A stretch of DNA of 64,000 nucleotides from Augochlora pura (taxonomy: Eukaryota; Arthropoda; Insecta; Hymenoptera; Halictidae). The stretch's first letter is position 1, and each line of letters opens with the position of its first letter. Positions 58,881 to 64,000 of this stretch are shown here, in pieces. Where the stretch lies: contig NC_135777.1 in assembly GCF_028453695.1 (NCBI RefSeq), positions 15,303,714 through 15,367,713 on the forward strand, given 5' to 3'. A program made the translations under genes and the position numbers. The notes under the pieces were generated by a model. It ran no database searches. It had not been told where the DNA came from and worked only from the letters and a program-made list of their open reading frames with translations.

Positions 58881-61349
58881 AATTTTGAGACCGATATATT
58901 GGATTAGGGTTGTCTGTTGCTGATCGGTAGACTGTAGATCTTTATAGTAATTCAACATCCTACATCACATATCGAAAAATGTGTAAATAAGTGAATTACC
59001 TTTTTAACGTTAGACTATTCAATTTTTATTCAGATATTAGAAGAATTAGTTTGTTAGGCAATGAATAACAATATTTAAGCGAAAATTTCAACTAGTTCGA
59101 AGGGTAACAAAGGATAAACAGTGATGTGCTTTATCTCTTTTATCTGAGCTCGTGACAAAAATTTGAATAGTGCGTTTTGTTGATCGTGGTAAACTATATG
59201 CATATATATTATCTCTCTTAAAATTTAAAAAAATTATAAATCTCTTGGTTCAATTTTAAAAAGATTATTCTTTTCAAAAAGTTTCTGTAAATGTTTTTAT
59301 CTCGCAAAAATATCAAACGTAATCAATTTTTTCAAACACGAAAGTAATCGAGTCACTCTAATTCTGTTGAAATAATACCAAATTAATGTTGAATGAAAAA
59401 TTAGTATTTCACTTTCATCGCTGATTTCCTACAACCGTAATACTCGCAAATCATTACGCATCTATTAAAATCGCTGTATCGTCGCGTCCAAAATCTTTAT
59501 TTCAAAAACATGCTACGAGCGGAGTTCGTAAAGATTTCGATAGCGCCGAGAGAATAAATTCGGAACGACAAATACGGTAAGCGTGGAATAGCCAATTAAT
59601 GCGGTAACATTGTCGCGAAAACAGTTTCGCGTCTCAGTTACGCGTGTTACAACGGCCGGAATTAGCGGACGACATTAGCAGCAGCGTGACACGTGCGCCG
59701 GTCACGCGAGCCGCTAATAAACATAATCGCGCGTGTACTCGAATGCATGTACTTACGGTATCCGCAGTCGAAACGGACAATTGAATCGCTGAATGGACGT
59801 GCGTGCCCCGGGAACAACAATCGGACGATCATAAACGCGACAACGCGCGGCGATCGACGCTCGTTCGAACGACGTTGCCGCGTTGTAAAACAACCCGGAC
59901 TGCGTTACTTTCGTTGTTCATTGTTATCTGCTTTTCGCGCGTTCTGATATGGCCGGATTTTCCATTTAATGACGCGTGGATGGAAAATTTTATCAAACTT
60001 CCGCCACTGAACTGAAATTCTTCTCTACTTTTGCTTCGGAACTTGTGGTTTCACCTCTGCGAATATTATTGGAAACAATTATTATTAAAATACTAACCGT
60101 AAAAACTAATATATAAAATATTACAACAAAAATTTTAAACAATGTTCTCTTTGCCTCAAGGCTCACTATGCATAGGTTCTTTTTATTTTTTTTAATTTTT
60201 TGAAATTGTTACAGTATGTAATGTCTACATCGTCTGCATCTTCAGGTTTAGAAATTCATGTTTAGAAATCGATTTTTATTCAGATCATTATACAGTTTCC
60301 TTGTTTCCTTGCTCCAATTTCATATGGCATAATTTATGATATTTATAAACAATTTCGATATACAATCTCTACACAATTTTTAATATAAATAGAATACAAG
60401 TACAAGCAATATAATCTCACGCAACACGAATAACATAAGACATAAAAATAATATTAACATTAAAAATATCCTTTACTATTCCTTCTTATTTCGGTCAGCA
60501 CCGGAAAAAATTAACTGTATCACAGAATCTGTTGGAATATTTTTATTCATAACTCGGTGGCGAAGTTAAATTTCGAATTTCAGCCGTCACTACGCAATCA
60601 CTGGAATTGAAGTCACATTTCCCTTTCAGTAATTTTGGGGAAATTCGGCGGAGCCGCCGCGTTATTCCAGCAATTAAAAGTTCCAAATGGATTTTATCTT
60701 GTCACCGATGGATATCAGGTGATTTCCAAATGAATGAAACTGCAAAAATGGGGCCGCGCGCGGCTCGACGCGGCCCGGTGATGCCAATGATCGCGCGCCG
60801 ACAGTGACCGAGTATAACAAATACCCTCGTATAAATAAAAGAACAGCAAGCCATAATTATTCGTGACGCTCTAAGCACACGTTCATCAAGCAACGCGTCA
60901 TCAATCACGCGTCGATCGATTTTAATCGCGCGAAACCAGCATCAAATTTTATCGCGGCATAGTTCAATTTCACGGGTGCCCGATTGCGCGCGGCTTATTC
61001 GCCCGTTCCCCGCCGCGCCGCGTGTGTATTTAATCTAGCATGACTGCCGCGAAATATCGTCTCCGTTATAAAATTTGATTTATTTCGCCGTGCCACGGCC
61101 ATTAACATTTCATCGATAATCCGCGCGGCCGACGCGACACGTTGTAACCAACGCTGACCCGGTTACACGTCTTTGTTGTTCGCCCTGCACTGAGCCCGAA
61201 AATCTTCGGCACCGTTTCAAAAGGTCTTCATTATTCCGAGCTCCCGCTTTTACTATAATCTCTGCTGAAATCACGGGATTTCGCTAAAATTCTGTTAGAC
61301 GCGATTAAGCTGGTTAGCCGTTTTAAGTTGCAGCCACCCATTTTTATCA
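58881..61349. other. Non-coding block: AT-rich, CpG-rich at 59500-60000 and 60600-61320
   Basis: No recognisable exon. Frames are under 90 codons. A TATAAATA word near 60829 has no matching initiator. Confidence 0.5.
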
Positions 61350-61857
61350 TTAAACACGTTCAGTGCCGTCAATCGACCACTAATAGTTCCACATAGTTAA
61401 AGCAATTTAATTAATTAAAGTGAAACTAGAAAGTTAATATTTATCCTAGGGGGTGGCATTAGATCTCTTTCGCGTTTGAAACATTCTAGACAAATTCAAT
61501 TTGTTAAAATATGTTACAATAAAAATTAATTCTCAAGATTGGTAAAAAATTAGTGTCACTCATATTTGTATTTGTCACCTGTAATAATTGCAATAATTAG
61601 TCGGAACAATAACAACAGACAAAGTGAAATCAAATATACGGTCATAATAGAGTAAAGGATAATTTGGATGGACATAAAGTAACAAATGATCCTAAAGTCA
61701 TCACCGCATTTATCGAGATCATTTGACCGAAAGGTTACTTTATATCCCCCTAGCCAAAGGAACAAAATTATCGAGACTGTACAGGTAGATGCGAATAAAT
61801 ATTTTCCTACTATTTGTATAAAATAATACAATAAGAATTTGACTGGAAATAACTCCT
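61350..61857. other. AT-rich stretch with a possible solo TTAA-element end
   Basis: TTAAACACGTTCAGTGCC at 61350 resembles the left end of the nested element at 28042 (TTAACACGTTCCGTGCC), but no matching right end was found. The remainder is covered by the open frame described separately. Confidence 0.35.
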
Positions 61858-62098
61858 TTAACCCTTTCAGGACGAATGTCGAACGTCGAAATAATGTAGT
61901 TCCCCGATAAAAAGGACCGTCGCGATTTAAAAAAATGATTGCCCGCGAAGGGTTAATAGTGCTCGAAACCCAGCGAACAAGGAAGACTAATTGTAGGTGA
62001 GGGAATAATAGCTTAAGTTTCAAGTTCCCACGTGACGGGTCCGTCACGAATATATCATGGCGGTAACGTTGAATTATCGGGCGTGCATATTTCTGCAA
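61556..62098 (-). other. 180-codon open frame of unknown significance
   Basis: It is the longest frame in AT-rich DNA here. The C-terminal two thirds is strongly hydrophobic with two or three possible membrane segments (around SIILFLWLGG and ISLCLLLLFRLIIAII), which is what T-rich DNA tends to encode. The frame reads straight through the TTAA-bounded stretch 61858-61956 and extends into a GC-rich block, so as a single unit it is unlikely to be a gene. No receptor or transporter signature was recognised. Confidence 0.15.
61858..61956 (+). mobile_element. Possible very short TTAA-bounded element
   Basis: A 99-bp segment with TTAA at each end, TTAACCCTTTCAGGACG on the left and, read inward, TTAACCCTTCGCGGGC on the right. 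Matching ends are only about 9 bp. It may be a deletion derivative or chance. Confidence 0.4.
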
Positions 62099-62776
62099 TT
62101 AAATTCCAACACGCAAATAGAATTAATTTCCACGGCTCGGAGACGCGGCACGTTCGCCTGCGCACCGACGGATGACAAACACCATAAAAGGATCCATACT
62201 CGTTACTCGGCGCAACCCTCGCCAGCCGCCGACCCCAAGGACCTTCCCTGCTCCTCAGCCATGAATTCCCCTCGCAAACTATTCCCGCGATCCGGCTACG
62301 AAACCGCGCCAGCGTGTATCAAATCCAACAAATCCTTCGCCGCGTCAGAAGTTGGAGACTCGCCAGTTAATATACTCCCGGGCGATAAATTACCGGTTCC
62401 GCTCGAAAAGTGTCCGCACGGAACGCGCACGCACAGTTACTCCGAGCCGGACAGGATACGGCCAGATTAAGCGGTAATTAGATTCGCCGTTTTTACAGCT
62501 GTTTAGGCTGTCCGACGCGATAACGAATACTGACACTTCTACGTCACATGCTACTCAATTTGCTTCTTGCGAATGGACACGATTCTTGCGGTTCATAGTT
62601 TCAGATGGCATAATTTCTGTCGAGGAAAAAAGAAATAACTACACAGGAAGGAATCAAACGTTTTACATTGTCAAAGAATTAAAGACGCGCGGATATTAAT
62701 TCCGAAGTTTATGTTAGCTCTATCTTTTGGAATATAATGAAATTCTTAACGCGACATAAAAATTGGAATAAAATTC
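61957..62776. other. Non-coding stretch, CpG-rich at 62010-62540
   Basis: A 137-codon open frame (62057-62470) has no recognisable domain. No repeat recognised. Confidence 0.5.
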
Positions 62777-62922
62777 TAATCCCTTGTTATTAATATTTAA
62801 GCCTAGAAGTAAGTTCAAACACGGAATAAACATTAATGTTCTGTACCTTCTAAGAAATTGGTGCCAACTGGAAAGTTCCTAATCGCAGTGACTGCGAAGA
62901 AAATGGTACGTCAAGGGGTTAA
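62777..62922 (-). mobile_element. Possible decayed TTAA-type element with subterminal palindrome
   Basis: The right end read inward is TTAACCCCTTGACGTACC; the left end CTAATCCCTTG is a weak match. The perfect palindrome TCGCAGT-G-ACTGCGA lies at 62883-62897, twenty-six bases from the right end, the same layout as in the better-supported elements. Borders and family are tentative. Confidence 0.45.
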
Positions 62923-64000
62923 GTCATTCACTTACTAATTTTATGGTATTCAGAACTAACATTATTTTTAAAGACGACGTAACTGCAACATTAAATAAAT
63001 AAATCAGAGAGGTAAGTGGATATTGGAATGGACTTCAATATCCAGACCGCCTCGACATAAGATCGGAAGGGGTTGAAGTAATACTCGAATCAATATTTGA
63101 AAAGGATCTTGAAGACGTAGGAAGAAACGCAGCGGATATCTCCCACTTCAAAGCTTTCTTTCGCCGTTTTGATAAAGCCATCGCGCAATATCACGAGAAA
63201 ACTTATCGTTTTAAATGTTCTTGTAATACTTCGACCGATTATTTACAAGTCCTCGTACTTTTATTTAGCTTGTATTCACTGCACATAGAAATACTTTATC
63301 GTTCAATTGGACGTTTCCTTTCTACGAGAATTTTGTTTACCCCGTTGCTGGGATTTATCGATATTTCACGTTTACGAACTTTATATTCGAGTATAAATGA
63401 CCCGGATCACTTTCTCGAAGCGGTTTCAATTATATCGATGTTCATTCATGCAACCATTTCGTTTCTTTGGGCCATTTTAGGTCTGTAAAATATTTATACT
63501 TGACAAATATATGATGAACGTGATCGATTGAAATACAAAACTATTTAAATGAATTTCACAATAATGTTACATACTTTTGAATGTATTACAATTATTATTA
63601 AAAGCAGAAATACATTTTTATTTATCTCTGGTTCCATACAATTGTTCCTATGATTTATAATTTTTCATGAAGATCCGCATTCTAATTATCTTTGAAAATT
63701 AAAGTTACCAGACTGCTGGTCCCTCCTTTCTTCATCTATATCTTTATTACAACGAACAATTAAAACCATTTATAAATAAATAAATAATGAACGAAATGAA
63801 AGAGGTACCATTTCCTGAGCAGCGAAAAATCCGCTCTATTGACACGAAGGACAATGAAAATGTTCTTGAACAATTCTTGAAGCGGCCCGACCGTCTCCGC
63901 GCGGTGTCTCCGCCGAACAATGCCAGTCTCGGAGGATGTGACCGCATGAAACCGCGCACGGGCGGCAGGATTTTTTTTGGCATTCCGAGGGCGACGGTCC
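62923..64000. other. AT-rich non-coding stretch, CpG-rich at the last 150 bases
   Basis: Contains a single TATCGATA word at 63356-63363. A 72-codon hydrophobic frame (63270-63488) has no recognisable motif. Nothing else recognised. Confidence 0.5.

Noticed and set aside
1..64000. CRISPR arrays, operons, prokaryotic features, tRNA or rRNA genes
   Set aside because: No direct-repeat/spacer array, no tightly packed coding genes, no TTCRA-loop plus acceptor-stem pattern, and no rRNA-like sequence was seen; composition and mobile elements point to a eukaryotic nuclear genome.

Overview
The window reads as non-coding DNA from an insect nuclear genome, most likely a hymenopteran (bee, ant or wasp). 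The evidence is indirect. CpG is abundant rather than depleted, AT-rich and GC-rich blocks of about 0.5-1.5 kb alternate along the whole window, (GA)n arrays are frequent, and there is a mariner remnant of the kind common in ants and bees plus many short TTAA-bounded elements. No complete protein-coding gene, tRNA, rRNA or known microRNA could be recognised. Long open frames exist, but they lie mostly in GC-rich DNA where stop codons are scarce, overlap frames on the other strand, and show no family motif. The window is therefore either a gene desert or the inside of a very large intron.

The recognisable content is mobile DNA, nearly all in the AT-rich blocks. About sixteen short elements or solo ends are bounded by TTAA and carry inverted ends of 12-25 bp. 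They fall into several unrelated-looking families: TTAACCCTTTGCACTC (342, 4157, 18609, 26098, 26604, 27833), TTAATCCCTTGCACT (11138, 51553, 49729), TTAACCCCTTCCCGT (8760, 54053), TTAACACGTTCCGTGCC (28042), TTAACACTTTATCGACCGG (43443), TTAACCCTCCTAGCACCGG (6508), TTAACGCTAAA (31913, 44543), and two less certain ones (61858, 62777). Element 28042 sits inside a TTAA of the older element 27833. Across these families one end, and only one, carries a short palindrome starting about 17-26 bp inside the TTAA. This shared layout is the most interesting signal in the window. For these elements the strand given is the one that puts the palindrome-bearing end first.

Two other elements stand out. One is a 485-bp internally deleted mariner (30045-30529, minus strand) whose broken reading frame joins the start and end of the transposase. 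The other is a 572-bp foldback element (22984-23555) with 189-bp arms that could fold into one long hairpin.

The GC-rich blocks hold simple repeats (GA/CT, TG, CTCGGG, CGCCG, runs of G or C) and a few candidate regulatory sites: TATA plus initiator pairs near 10859 and 19291, a CGATA/TATCGATA cluster at 48297-48345, an AGGTCA direct-repeat array at 3771-3794, and an octamer site at 31302. These are motif calls only. No downstream gene was found to give them a target.
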